A stretch of 64,000 nucleotides of DNA from JAFEDN01 sp963832945 (GTDB lineage: Bacteria > Pseudomonadota > Gammaproteobacteria > Coxiellales > Coxiellaceae). A program made the translations under genes and the position numbers. The notes below the pieces were generated by a model, which worked only from the letters and a program-made list of their open reading frames with translations, made no database searches and had not been told where the DNA came from. Positions 1-8,851 of the stretch are shown one piece after another (the stretch's first letter is position 1; the number at the start of each line of letters is the position of its first letter). The stretch is taken from assembly GCA_963832945.1 (NCBI GenBank), contig CAWHVV010000017.1, forward strand, positions 15,185-79,184, in the 5' to 3' direction.

Positions 1-1195
1 GCCACTGTAACCACCCGGATATTCACCATCAATTTTGAAGCCATTCACACCGGATAGGCTAGAAAGATTAAATATCCCACTGCTGCCAACTCCTGGTCCA
101 CCAAACACCACATAGCTGCGACCTGCATTAAGATTATAGGCATAGTTTCCATACCAATGTGCCCCAATGATCAGATCATCCTGACCGTCGCCATTAATAT
201 CTCCGGCTGCGCAACGGAACTTCCGCTATGATCCCAATGATTTTCGCCATCCAGCATAAAGCCGTTAGAGCCATTGAGTCCAGATAGAGGAAATAATCCA
301 TTGCACCAATTCCTGGGCCACCAAACACAACATAACTGCGACCCTTAAAATTGGGAACACCTCCTGGATATCCAGAAGCCCCAATGATCACATCATCATA
401 ACCATCGCTATTGATGTCGCCAGCAGCACTGACAGAAAAACCGCTTTCATCTGAATCGGTTTCGCCATCCAGCTTAAATCCATTTTGACCGTTCAATAAC
501 GGCAATTGAATCACGGCGGGAAAAATTGTTGAATTGATTTTTATTGATTCAGCACCAGAGAATAAATACCGTCTGTCCTTATGTTTTTGCTTGGAATGAA
601 ACACATGTTTGTTAAGATCTCCATCATCCGCATAAGCTGCATAAGGATTTGTTGATATTTTTTCATCTGTTACTGATGATTGTTCGGTCAGCAATTTCTC
701 TTGTAGATTTTCTGCCCAGGCAGAGACATGAATTAATTTATCCCGATAATCCATGGCTATTTTTGCATACTTCTTTGCTAACGCTACATTGCTGGATTCT
801 ATAAACCTCTGCACACTGTGCCACAACCAATGCATCCAACCAGTCACAAAACCATTCGTACTTTTGGATTCTTCTATGGCTCCTGCCTCATAAAGCGCTT
901 GTTGCTTTTTCGCATAAGTATATTCCGCTTCCAATGCCACTTGTGCTTCTCGAAGAATGTCTATCAGTTCCCAACCACGATGTACATTAGGAAATAACAG
1001 ATAACTTTGTATAGCTGCTCGCAAACGCTGTTCTTTGGCTTGGCCTACCAAATCGGCGGCGCGTATCCTATCACTGAGATCATACCAACCTTTGGCTATC
1101 AGCAAGGCTGATAATTCTATAACAGAACCATTTAAAGACAATAATGTATCATTGGAATTACTAACAGAAAAATTGAAAGATTCTAATGATTTCAT
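1..1195 (-). pseudogene. FG-GAP/integrin-alpha-like repeat protein, frameshifted and cut by window edge
   Basis: The start is ATG at 1195 with AAGGA upstream. The first ~215 residues are helical and unlike any family I know. They are followed by FG-GAP (beta-propeller, integrin alpha-like) repeats with the signatures AAGDINSDGYDDVIIGA and GRSYVVFGGPGIG, whose Asp-rich loops normally bind calcium. The frame is then lost twice: near 290-300, where the repeat continues as FPLSGLNGSNGFMLDGE in another frame, and near 220-230, after which AGDINGDGQDDLIIGA and GRSYVVFGGPGVG continue in a third frame to base 1. The gene therefore runs off the left edge and is probably inactive. FG-GAP proteins are usually secreted or surface adhesins, but no signal peptide is visible here. 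Repeat identification is firm; function is not. Confidence 0.8.
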
Positions 1196-1542
1196 AATTA
1201 TCCTTAAATAACTAAAAAATTCGTTTCACCACAAATTGATTTTCACATAGCGTGGGATGTGATGCAATATTTTTTCAAATGACAGGTAAAGTAGAAAGCT
1301 GGTTCTTTATCTGACTAATCCCCTCAATCTTCATTCAATTTTGAATTAATTTTAATCAGCCGATAGGGATCACGAAGATCGAAACTGATATTTAGTGGAA
1401 CTAGAAGTTCATCGACCACGGGAACTTTATACTTAAAATCTTCATAAAATTAAAAATAAATGTTGAGAGAGAATGCGGTTTTTTATGGAAAAATTGTGAA
1501 AGAAAAATAAATACGAATTTTTCAGATGATTATACTTACCTT

Positions 1543-1581
1543 TTTAGTGCTATTAATCAAAAGACTTTGAACAGCGCTAAA
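1543..1581. repeat. Imperfect inverted repeat left of the recombinase trio
   Basis: TTTAGTGCT at 1543-1551 faces AGCGCTAAA at 1573-1581 (8 of 9 pairs) across 21 bases. It lies in the 435-base non-coding gap 1196-1630, which otherwise shows only AT-rich sequence. It may belong to the left end of the RIT element, whose ends are known to carry imperfect palindromes; this assignment is inference. Confidence 0.4.
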
Positions 1582-1584
1582 AGC

Positions 1585-1613
1585 GATAATTGAACTTTAG
1601 TGTTCTAATTATC
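1585..1613 (+). promoter_or_regulatory. 29-base palindrome upstream of the first recombinase gene
   Basis: GATAATTGAAC and GTTCTAATTATC form an inverted repeat with one bulged base around a TTTAGT centre. It sits 17 bases before the start codon at 1631, just before the Shine-Dalgarno sequence TAGGAG. It could be an operator for the recombinase operon, an RNA hairpin limiting its translation, or part of the element end. Confidence 0.45.
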
Positions 1614-1630
1614 AATTTAGGAGATATTTT

Positions 1631-2861
1631 ATGAAAAAAAAATCATTAGTTGAACTGCTCCAGGATTTGGAGCAAGAAATGCTACGGCTCGGCTACACTC
1701 AAGGTTCCATGCAATTTTATCGGAGACGATGGCAATTTACTACGATTTGCAGAGGAACGAGATGAAATCTTTTTTTCCGAACAATTTGGGATGGATTTCC
1801 TTGAAAAACATTTTCACATCTTTGAAAAGGATTTAAATCATACATTTTCCCAGTCGGAAGTACAAGAACTCCGTATTATACGAATGATTGGTGATTTTCA
1901 ACTTCATCACACTATTTTACGCCGATATTATAACCATAAACAAATTTTAACAGAACCTCTTTTTTGCTATCAGCAGACCAATTTAAATCATATTGTATGG
2001 ATAAGGGTTATTCTCAAGTCACAATTGACCATTATGTCAAACAATCTGCGCGATTCATGGATTATCTGGCTTCACAGCATATCATCGATTGTAAAGAAAT
2101 CAATTTAGATTATTCATACCTACATTAAAACTTTAGCTGGTTACACCTATAAAACAGTGGAGCAAAATATTTGTTCTATGCGTGCCTTTTTTCGCTTTCT
2201 TTTAGAAATAGAAGAAGTCAGACTGATTTTGCGGCAAAAACTCCAATGGTTCAGGCAAGAAAGCAAACTCGTATTCCATCTGTGTGGACAACCGATGAGT
2301 TAAAAAAACTGATCGCAGCTATTGATAGAGAAAGTCCAAAAGGCAAACGAGATTATGCCATCATTTTATTAGCTTGTTGCTTGGGAATGCGTTGTGCAGA
2401 TATTAAACATTTAAAAATGGAAAATTTTCATTGGGAAGAGAAAAAATTAGTTTTCATCCAATCCAAAACAAAAACTCCTACTGTCCTTCCATTAACACCA
2501 GAAGTGGGTTGGGCGGTGATCGATTATCTTAAATATGGTCGACCTAAAATAGACAGCCCTTATCTTTTTGTAAGGCATATGGCGCCCTTTGGTCCCTTTT
2601 CAGAAGGAGATCATTTAAACCAGTTGATTAAAAGATATATGGCACTAGCGCATCTGCCTACTTTAAAAAAAAGAAGAGGCATGCATTCTCTTCGTCACAC
2701 GATGGCCAGCTATGCTTCTTGAAAAAGATACCCCGCTTTCCGTTATTTCAGATATTCTTGGCCATATCGATACTGATTCGACGGCGGTTTATCTCAAAGT
2801 AGATATGAAAAAACTGAAGGAATGCGCATTGACTATTGAGGAGGATACTCATCATGAATAA
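1631..2861 (+). pseudogene. Tyrosine recombinase, first of trio (RitA-like), frameshifted
   Basis: The start is ATG at 1631 with TAGGAG 7 bases before. The opening MKKKSLVELLQDLEQEMLRL stays in frame only to a stop near 1763. The protein continues in a second frame (LLRFAEERDEIFFSEQ, about 1737-1980) and again from about 2250. The catalytic half is clear: box I Arg in CLGMRCADI, HSLRH (His-x-x-Arg), then after another frameshift near 2705 LGHID and the nucleophile region STAVYLKVD. All conserved tyrosine recombinase residues (R, H-x-x-R, H, Y) are thus present but spread over at least three frames. The end overlaps the next gene by 8 bases. Family assignment is firm; activity is excluded by the frame breaks. 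Confidence 0.85.
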
Positions 2862-3833
2862 TAATTTATTTATAGGTCCTTTTAAGAATCATATTCAAAA
2901 TCATGTGAAATTAAAACAGGCTATTGGATACAAATATCAAACTGATGCGGTCATTTAAAACGTTTCGATCAATTTACATTAGAAAAATATCCTACAGGCT
3001 ACAACTCTAACAAAGGAAATTGTACTTGACTGGTGCAGCAAAAAAACTTACGAAGCACAAGCAAATCAAAGCTTGCGCGTGCATCCATCATCCGTCAATT
3101 TGGAAAATATCTCGATTCCATCGGAGTTAAAGCTTATATCCTTCCAAAAGGATATTATCCAACCGGAAACAATATGTACCGTATATTTATACTGTTGAAG
3201 AATTAGCGAAGTTTTTTTCTGAAACCGATAAATGCCGATATTGTTGTGAATGTCCCTACCGACATCTGATTATGCCAGTGATTTTCCGCATGATTTATAT
3301 GTGTGGCTTGAGATTATCAGAAGCAAGGCTTCTCAAGGTCGCTGATGTTGATCTTGAAAATGGTGTTCTCACAATCCATCAGTCCAAAAAAGATAATAGC
3401 CGATTGGTTCCAATGTCTGACTCTCTGACAGAACGGTGTCGAAATTTTTCGAAAAAAGTCCATCTTCACTCAACTGAAGATGATTATTATTTTCCAGCAT
3501 TAAATGGTAAACCAATGACAATAGGCAATGTTTATCAAAAATTTCCGTAGATTTTTGTGGCGTGCTGGAATTTCTCATGGTGGAAGAGGATGTGGACCAC
3601 GCATTCATGATTTTCGTCATCTTTATGCGGTCCATTGTTTAAAAAAATGGGCTGAACAAGAAAAAGATCTCACTGTATATCTTCCTGTGCTAAAAACCTA
3701 TATGGGACATGATTCATTTAATGAAACCGCTTATTATTTGCGTCTGACTGCCGATGTGTTTCCTCGATATCACATTGAAAATAGAAACTCAATATCCAGG
3801 AATCATTCCCGCATTGGAAGGAGAGTTCAATGA
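2854..3833 (+). pseudogene. Tyrosine recombinase, second of trio (RitB-like), heavily frameshifted
   Basis: ATG at 2854 lies inside the end of the first recombinase. The frame closes at 2958 and the protein must be followed through several frames: LKRFDQFTLEKYP, then TTLTKEIVLDWCSKKTYEAQ, then SIIRQFGKYLDSIGVKAY. The catalytic domain follows at 3272-3545 (MCGLRLSEARLL carries the first Arg) and at 3545-3833 (HDFRH, then MGHDSFNETAYYLRL with the Tyr). A cysteine cluster CRYCCECPYRH just before the catalytic domain, in the 3225-3260 stretch, resembles a small zinc-binding insert. At least five indels separate the pieces, more than in its neighbours. The stop overlaps the third gene as ATGA. Confidence 0.85.
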
Positions 3834-4845
3834 AACCTACTGATTTTGCAAAATATCTAACTGAATTTCTTTCTGTTTATCTACCAACACAAAAAAATGT
3901 TAGCAAAAATACCATTCGTTCTTATCGAGATACATTTAAGCTTTTGATTAGATATTGTCAGGAAGTTAAAAAAATTCCGGTAGAAAAAATAACTCTGAAA
4001 TGTCTTTCAAGTCAATGGCTGATTGATTTTTTCCAATGGTTGGAAACAGATAGAAAATGCAGTATCTCTACCAGAAATCAAAGACTTGCTGCTATTCATT
4101 CTTTTTTTCGATATATACAGACAGAAGAACCCGCTGGCATATTTAATTTTCAAAAGATCATCGCTATTCCTATTAAAAAAACACAGAAAAAAATAGTGGA
4201 ATATCTGACTCCAGAGGCCATAAAATTACTTATTGGAACAGCCTGATAAACACACGCCAAAAGGTCAGGCGTGATCTAACATTAATCAGTGTTTTATATG
4301 ATTCTGGAGCACGTGTGCAAGAAGTAATTGATATTAAGATCGGTGATGTTACCTTACAAGAACCTGCTGTGATTACGTTAACTGGTAAAGGAAATAAAAT
4401 CAGACGAGTTCCTATCATGAAGAATACAGCTTCTTTATTGAAAAGTTATTTATTGGAAAATAATCTGGATAAACCTTGGAAAAATGAAAATCCATTATTT
4501 ACTAATAATCAGCATCAGAAACTAACCAAAGAAGGAGTATCCTACATCATTACAAAATATGTTGCATCTGCACGAGAAAAATCAACTCTTATACCTGCAA
4601 AAGTACATGCTCATATGCTTCGTCATTCAAAGGCGATGCACTTATTACAGGCAGGAGTTAATCTCATCTACATCCGTGATTTTCTCGGTCATGTTGACTT
4701 AAAAACGACAGAAATATATGCCAAGGCCGATACTGAAACTAAAAGGAAAGCGATTGAAAATATTTATCCTGATTTAATTGAAAGTAATCTTCCGGATTGG
4801 AGTAAAGATCATGCATTGCTTTCTTGGTTGTCTAAATTAAAGTAG
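3830..4845 (+). pseudogene. Tyrosine recombinase, third of trio (RitC-like), two frameshifts
   Basis: Starts at the ATGA overlap at 3830. Residues 1-130 form the SAM-like core-binding domain (NTIRSYRDTFKLLIRYCQ, RNQRLAAIHSFFRYIQ). The frame breaks near 4230-4242 and again near 4275; the expected LLEQPDKHTPKG and RRDLTLISVLYDSGARVQE can be read in the other frames. From 4315 the catalytic domain is intact: LTGKGNKIRRVPI, HAHMLRHSKAMHLLQAG (H-x-x-R), FLGHVDLKTTEIYAKAD (His and nucleophile Tyr). This is the least damaged of the three, needing only two small indels repaired, but it is not expected to be functional as it stands. Confidence 0.85.
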
Positions 4846-4855
4846 GCTTGAGAAA

Positions 4856-5011
4856 TTATGCAAAGTAAATAGAATTAAAAACGTTATATTTTAATGCCTT
4901 AAGTCGTTTACTTTGTATAAGATCCTGCTTCGTATAAGCAGCTTTGATATCGTCTAACGTGATGGGATGTTGATGAAGGTTTAAAATAGACAGGGCGTCC
5001 CTAATTTGCAT
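4856..5011 (-). pseudogene. J-domain (DnaJ-like) protein stump, truncated at RIT junction
   Basis: ATG at 5011 has TAGGAG 5 bases upstream and a good promoter at 5084-5113. The opening DALSILNLHQHPITLDDIKAAY matches helices I-II of J-domains, where one would next expect the helix II continuation and the HPD loop that stimulates Hsp70. Instead the frame runs into unrelated sequence and stops 25 codons later, exactly across the inverted repeat that marks the RIT end. The HPD motif is missing, so the peptide cannot act as a co-chaperone. Similar small J-domain proteins occur on mobile elements of gammaproteobacteria (recollection, not checked). Confidence 0.7.
4858..4918. repeat. Imperfect inverted repeat right of the recombinase trio
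   Basis: ATGCAAAGTAAA at 4858-4869 faces TTTACTTTGTAT at 4907-4918 (11 of 12 pairs) across 37 bases. It begins 13 bases after the third recombinase stops and ends where the J-domain gene loses its similarity. This is the best candidate for the right end of the RIT element. Confidence 0.5.
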
Positions 5012-5083
5012 ACATACTCCTATACCCGATGGGTGTTTTTGTTTGGGTTAAGAGGCCAATCCCCTTAAAACTCCATGGTGTTA

Positions 5084-5113
5084 ACTCTAGCGGACCCAGG
5101 CACCCTTTGTCAA
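5084..5113 (-). promoter_or_regulatory. Sigma-70 promoter of the J-domain stump, GGGTCCGCTA type
   Basis: On the minus strand TTGACA (5113-5108), 18 bases, then TAGAGT (5089-5084). The spacer ends in GGGTCCGC, the same string found in the promoter at 10912-10940, so the two promoters look like copies of one module or share a regulator. Confidence 0.65.
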
Positions 5114-5204
5114 GGCTCATTTAAAATATTTTGCAAATCTCTTTTTACATTAATATATTGATTTAAATCTAATTATATTATTTTAAGATATTTATTTATC
5201 TTAT

Positions 5205-5251
5205 TTTCTATTGACGCCAGACCCTTTCCGGCCTAAACTGTTCAATAGAAA
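5205..5251 (+). promoter_or_regulatory. Promoter enclosed by a perfect 10-base inverted repeat
   Basis: TTGACG (5211-5216), 17 bases, TAAACT (5234-5239) form a sigma-70 promoter for the gene at 5302. TTTCTATTGA (5205-5214) and TCAATAGAAA (5242-5251) are perfect inverted copies that cover the -35 box and the bases just after the -10 box, the placement expected of a repressor operator. The rest of the 290-base gap 5012-5301 holds the opposing promoter and a leader ending CTCGGGTATAGGAG, nearly the same as the leader of the opposing J-domain gene. Confidence 0.65.
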
Positions 5252-5301
5252 GGCTACTCACGGAGAGCAGCCTAAAAACCCCCTCGGGTATAGGAGAAAA
5301 C

Positions 5302-6015
5302 ATGATGACGACCCACGATACTTTAGCAACCACTACCGCCACGACGACTCATGGCGATCAACCCTTAAGCACGCCACCCTCAGCCAACACAGCGCAACCG
5401 GATGACCCGGCAGCACTACAGATCCACCTGCATTTAGCCCAGCGGATCCGCTACCTTGAGCACTATTCATTGAGTAGCTCTACTTTTTTGCGGCATCCCA
5501 AGCTGACCCAGCAACTGCGCACTTTGCCGGATTTTCCGCTCTTTAAACGCGCTTATCCCGTAGAATCTCCCGATAGAGTCACCCAACCAGACTATTATGC
5601 TCGGCGTGTGCGTCATTGTTGCACCCTTTTTGCAGAAGATTTAATCACTGTTAATGAGCAGGTGAGGCGCTGGTTCTCCACTTTCGAGCGCAAAGAAGAG
5701 ACGCCCCTCATCGATTCCTTTGAGGTGAACCCGCGAGGATGGGTGGAATACTGCGTGATCAGCGGCCTGCACTGGAATTTTGCCTCGAATCTGGAGCAAG
5801 CCGGCCAGTGGACGAAATACCTGGATTTACACGAGTTATTTTCCATCGACCCTCAAAGACAGATCCGAATTGAAGATGCGATTCCCGGTAGCCCGTTGAT
5901 CGCCCTTTATATTCAAGAGCATCCACACACAGAGGGTCACAAAGGCCAACTCTTTTGGTACAATCTCGACACACGCCGTCCCGGCCCAGTCGGCGATGCC
6001 GTGCGTTACCGCTAA
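5302..6015 (+). CDS. Hypothetical protein, 237 aa
   Basis: ATG at 5302 follows TAGGAG by 6 bases. I do not recognise the protein. The first ~35 residues are Thr/Pro rich and probably disordered; from ~40 it is a soluble, mixed helical protein rich in aromatic and charged residues (RRVRHCCTLFAEDLITVNEQ, WVEYCVISGLHWNF). No signal peptide or membrane segment. It is the first gene of a two-gene operon with the one at 6060, under the repeat-enclosed promoter at 5205-5251. Its stop lies 8 bases before an RNA hairpin that can hide the next gene's ribosome site, so its translation probably controls the next gene. Base composition is richer in G+C than the decayed DNA to its left. Confidence 0.8.
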   Translation: MMTTHDTLATTTATTTHGDQPLSTPPSANTAQPDDPAALQIHLHLAQRIRYLEHYSLSSSTFLRHPKLTQQLRTLPDFPLFKRAYPVESPDRVTQPDYYARRVRHCCTLFAEDLITVNEQVRRWFSTFERKEETPLIDSFEVNPRGWVEYCVISGLHWNFASNLEQAGQWTKYLDLHELFSIDPQRQIRIEDAIPGSPLIALYIQEHPHTEGHKGQLFWYNLDTRRPGPVGDAVRYR

Positions 6016-6022
6016 TCGTTGG

Positions 6023-6050
6023 GGAGGACTCCTCCCTGAAATCAGGGAGG
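6023..6050 (+). promoter_or_regulatory. Two mutually exclusive RNA hairpins over the next gene's ribosome site
   Basis: GGAGGACTCCTCC (6023-6035) can fold on itself. CCTCCCTGA (6031-6039) can instead pair perfectly with TCAGGGAGG (6042-6050). The two hairpins share bases 6031-6035. The second one buries AGGGAGG, the Shine-Dalgarno sequence 9 bases before the ATG at 6060. The layout suits translational coupling: ribosomes finishing the upstream gene at 6015 would disturb the structure and free the site. Confidence 0.55.
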
Positions 6051-6059
6051 TTTGCCCCA

Positions 6060-7016
6060 ATGCTCGAAATGCGATTGATCAAAACCCAAAAGAAAGTTCG
6101 GGTGGATGTGTTCCGCCGGTATAAAGCCCTGGATCCGGCCACTCAAAAATCTAAATTATATTTAAAACAACTCGGCTCCCTCGGTTCGCTCCCTATCGAT
6201 ACGGACGATTTTCCTGCCTTATGGGAGCAACTGGAACCGGACGAAATCGTGCAATTGCATAATTGGCTGGCTGAAACCCGGTTCGGCGAATCCCTGCAAA
6301 TGACGGTTGACCAATTAGAAAAGGTCTCCGTTCGAATGCCAACACCGTTACTGACGGCATTGACCCGCTTATCTCTGGAAGCCAGCCGGGCGGGGCTGAA
6401 TTTTATCCCCCATCAAATGATCCTCAGTACCTTACTTCAACAAGCGCGCCAGATGGAGAAACACATTGACCTCAAAAATGGATTCCAGAGTAGTATCTTA
6501 GCCAAGGCGGGCGTGCCTGCGTTAGCGGACACCCTAGAAGAAACCGACTGCGCTTCCGATCCCGAAAGCCGTACCCTCTTTAAAACCCTGTTGGATTTAA
6601 AACAACCGGTTGGTAGAACCTGTACCGCCTTAGAAGCAGCAGCGGCGCGATACGGTAAGATCAAAAAAATAGCGCCACCACACCTGATCGAATGGGCGGG
6701 AGACTCCAAATACAAAAGCACCCACAAAAGAATTAAAAAATGGTGCTATGCCCTGGCTATCGATGTCCTGCATCAGCAAGGCATTAACGCTACCCATTTG
6801 ATGTCGCCGGCGCGGGTGGCCGACTTTTGGATTCGTCAAAATGCTTCCCGTTACTCCGTGTTAGAGGCACCCGCAGCATTTATTCGGTTGTTTGAAGTAA
6901 AGCCGGAACACCACGCCGCCGTGATGCGCGTGATGGCGCATTTTTACGAAACACACTCTACCACCACAGCAGGCACCCCGTCAGTTCCAGCCCCGGAACA
7001 GGCAGAGACGGAATAA
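6060..7016 (+). CDS. Hypothetical protein, 318 aa
   Basis: I choose ATG at 6060 (MLEMRLIKTQKKVRVDVF) because AGGGAGG lies 9 bases before it and the in-frame extension upstream overlaps the end of the previous gene. The protein is unrecognised: soluble, mostly helical, basic in the middle (KYKSTHKRIKKWCY), with a Thr/Pro/Ala-rich acidic tail. The basic helical segment and the position behind a controlled promoter make a nucleic-acid-related role possible, but nothing proves it. It forms an operon with the gene at 5302. Confidence 0.8.
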   Translation: MLEMRLIKTQKKVRVDVFRRYKALDPATQKSKLYLKQLGSLGSLPIDTDDFPALWEQLEPDEIVQLHNWLAETRFGESLQMTVDQLEKVSVRMPTPLLTALTRLSLEASRAGLNFIPHQMILSTLLQQARQMEKHIDLKNGFQSSILAKAGVPALADTLEETDCASDPESRTLFKTLLDLKQPVGRTCTALEAAAARYGKIKKIAPPHLIEWAGDSKYKSTHKRIKKWCYALAIDVLHQQGINATHLMSPARVADFWIRQNASRYSVLEAPAAFIRLFEVKPEHHAAVMRVMAHFYETHSTTTAGTPSVPAPEQAETE

Positions 7017-7205
7017 CCCGAGTTTTCTCTTGTAATCTGATATGGCAGTCAAACATGGCAATAAGATTCCTACTCGAAAAGTTACAGCTTGAAAATCGAA
7101 AAACCCTAGAGTGACTTAGGTACTTTGGACAAGTTTTTTAATTTATTTATCCAAATATCAATATATTTTTGAGGTTTTTGGTGAATATCTTTTGGGATTT
7201 CATAA

Positions 7206-8851
7206 GGGTGCAGTTCCTTTATGACGACGAAAAATCATTGATTCTATTGATTTTATCTAAAATTTCCTTTATATTTTGTTCTTTAAAAATTTGGACTTGC
7301 CGCAAGGTGGCATTTTTTGCTTGTTTAAGTGGCTGGAGAAGTTGTCAGTGGCGGATGTTTTCAGGGAAGCTGAGGAGCAGTTTACTCAAATGGTCGAAAA
7401 ATACAAGTCCCCCTCTTCATTGTGGCTCAATGCAATCGAATCTGAGATTGGCCAGGATGGTCGCGAACTAACACGAAAAATATTACAAGGTCATGCAGAC
7501 TCCAGGGGCACTGGAAATGTTGGCGAAGCCATCACGACAACTGGCGGTATACTTTTAACTCATAGACGCTTATATAAAAGAACGTTGCAGACTTTATTTG
7601 GTGCAATCGACATCACAAGGACAGGTTATTCCCTTCGAGATCATCCTAATTTATTTCCATTAGACGCATTACTAAATTTACCCATTTCGTCGTCGTTTTC
7701 ATATGGATTGCAACGTTTTATTGCGAGACGCATTGCCACAACTGCATTTTCGGAAGCATTAAACCTGACGCAAGAGATATCGGGTGTTACCGTGGGAAAG
7801 CGACAAGCTATTCGCATGGTAGAAGAATGTTCAGTTGATTTTGATGCGTACTATACTCATAAAATGGCAAAAAAGAGCCGGAAAACTACCATTCTGGTAT
7901 TAACCACGGATGGAAAAGGCATTGTAATGCGTCACGATGCGCTCAGGGAAGAAACCCAAAGACGTGCCACAGATGCGAAACAAAAAATGAAGACTCGCTT
8001 ATCGCGAGGAGAGAAGTCGAACCGTAAGCGTATGGCGCAAGTGGCTTCAATTTACTTAATTGAACAATTTACTAGAGTACCACAGGATGTTATAGAAGAA
8101 TTGAGACGGCAAAAAGCAGATTTACGTCGTCCGCGCCCGATCGAAAAACGCGTGTGGGCTAGCGTTGAAAAAGATTCAGATGACGTCATCAGAGCGATGT
8201 TTTCAGAGGCCAACAAGCGTGATCCAAAGCATAATAAAGAATGGGTAATTCTTGTGGATGGCAATAAGCATCAGTTGCATGTTGTAAAGGCGCTGGCAAA
8301 AAAAGAAGGGGTTAGCGTATCAATCATATTGGATATTATTCATGTTATCGAATATCTATGGGATGCTGCACGCGTATTTATTGATGAGACCAATCATGCG
8401 GGTTGTGAGGCCTGGGTTGAGGAAAAGCTTACGCAAATACTGAATGGTAAAGCGGGTAAAGTAGCTGGCAGCATAAGAATGTCAGCAGCCAAACGAAAAC
8501 TAACAAAAGAAAAAAAGCAGACTGCAAAAGATTGCGCCAGATATGTAGCAAAACATAAACCTTATATGAACTACGTCAAATATTTAAAGCATGGATATCC
8601 GATTGCAACGGGAGTTATTGAGGGTGCATGTCGCTATCTTATCAAAGATAGGATGGACATTACCGGTGCGAGATGGGGCTTGTCAGGTGCAGAATCTGTT
8701 CTTAAGCTACGCTCTCTCGTTACAAGTGGGGACTTTGACGATTATTGGGCATACCATTTAAAAAGTGAACATGATAGAAATTATTCCTCAAAAATAAGAA
8801 ATTTAGATCATTTCCAATCATTAATGTCGTCGTCATAAAGGAACTGCACCC
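7206..8851 (+). mobile_element. ISKra4-family insertion sequence, copy 1 (1646 bp)
   Basis: Perfect 25-base terminal inverted repeats begin GGGTGCAGTTCCTTT (7206-7230 and 8827-8851). A 9-base target duplication ATTTCATAA lies at 7197-7205 and 8852-8860. It holds one transposase gene and interrupts the minus-strand gene 7106-9840. An almost identical copy of exactly the same length is at 49839-51484 in the opposite orientation; the two differ by one residue in the transposase (Leu here, Tyr there, in HRRxYKRTLQ). Confidence 0.95.
7276..8838 (+). CDS. ISKra4-family transposase
   Basis: Up to 520 residues. The C-terminal third carries the ISKra4 hallmark GYPIATGVIEGACRYLIKDR followed by GARWGLSGAESVLKLR. 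The central region has the likely catalytic strands (TTILVLTTDGKGIVM and EWVILVDGNKHQLH, each with a conserved Asp) of a DDE-type enzyme that cuts and joins the IS ends. The longest frame begins with TTG at 7276; a GTG about 70 bases later with GGAG before it is an alternative start. It fills nearly the whole IS and ends 13 bases inside the right end. Confidence 0.92.
   Translation: MFFKNLDLPQGGIFCLFKWLEKLSVADVFREAEEQFTQMVEKYKSPSSLWLNAIESEIGQDGRELTRKILQGHADSRGTGNVGEAITTTGGILLTHRRLYKRTLQTLFGAIDITRTGYSLRDHPNLFPLDALLNLPISSSFSYGLQRFIARRIATTAFSEALNLTQEISGVTVGKRQAIRMVEECSVDFDAYYTHKMAKKSRKTTILVLTTDGKGIVMRHDALREETQRRATDAKQKMKTRLSRGEKSNRKRMAQVASIYLIEQFTRVPQDVIEELRRQKADLRRPRPIEKRVWASVEKDSDDVIRAMFSEANKRDPKHNKEWVILVDGNKHQLHVVKALAKKEGVSVSIILDIIHVIEYLWDAARVFIDETNHAGCEAWVEEKLTQILNGKAGKVAGSIRMSAAKRKLTKEKKQTAKDCARYVAKHKPYMNYVKYLKHGYPIATGVIEGACRYLIKDRMDITGARWGLSGAESVLKLRSLVTSGDFDDYWAYHLKSEHDRNYSSKIRNLDHFQSLMSSS

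Larger units (their letters stand above)
1543..4918 (+). mobile_element. Degenerate RIT element (recombinase in trio)
   Basis: Three consecutive, same-strand, overlapping tyrosine recombinase genes (1631-2861, 2854-3833, 3830-4845) match the layout of RIT elements, in which three different tyrosine recombinases form one operon bounded by palindromic ends. The junctions overlap by 8 and 4 bases. An inverted repeat stands at each side (1543-1581 and 4858-4918), and the right side abuts a J-domain gene cut after about 26 codons, which fits insertion into that gene. All three recombinases carry frameshifts, so the element is dead. Outer boundaries are estimates taken from the palindromes. Confidence 0.65.
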
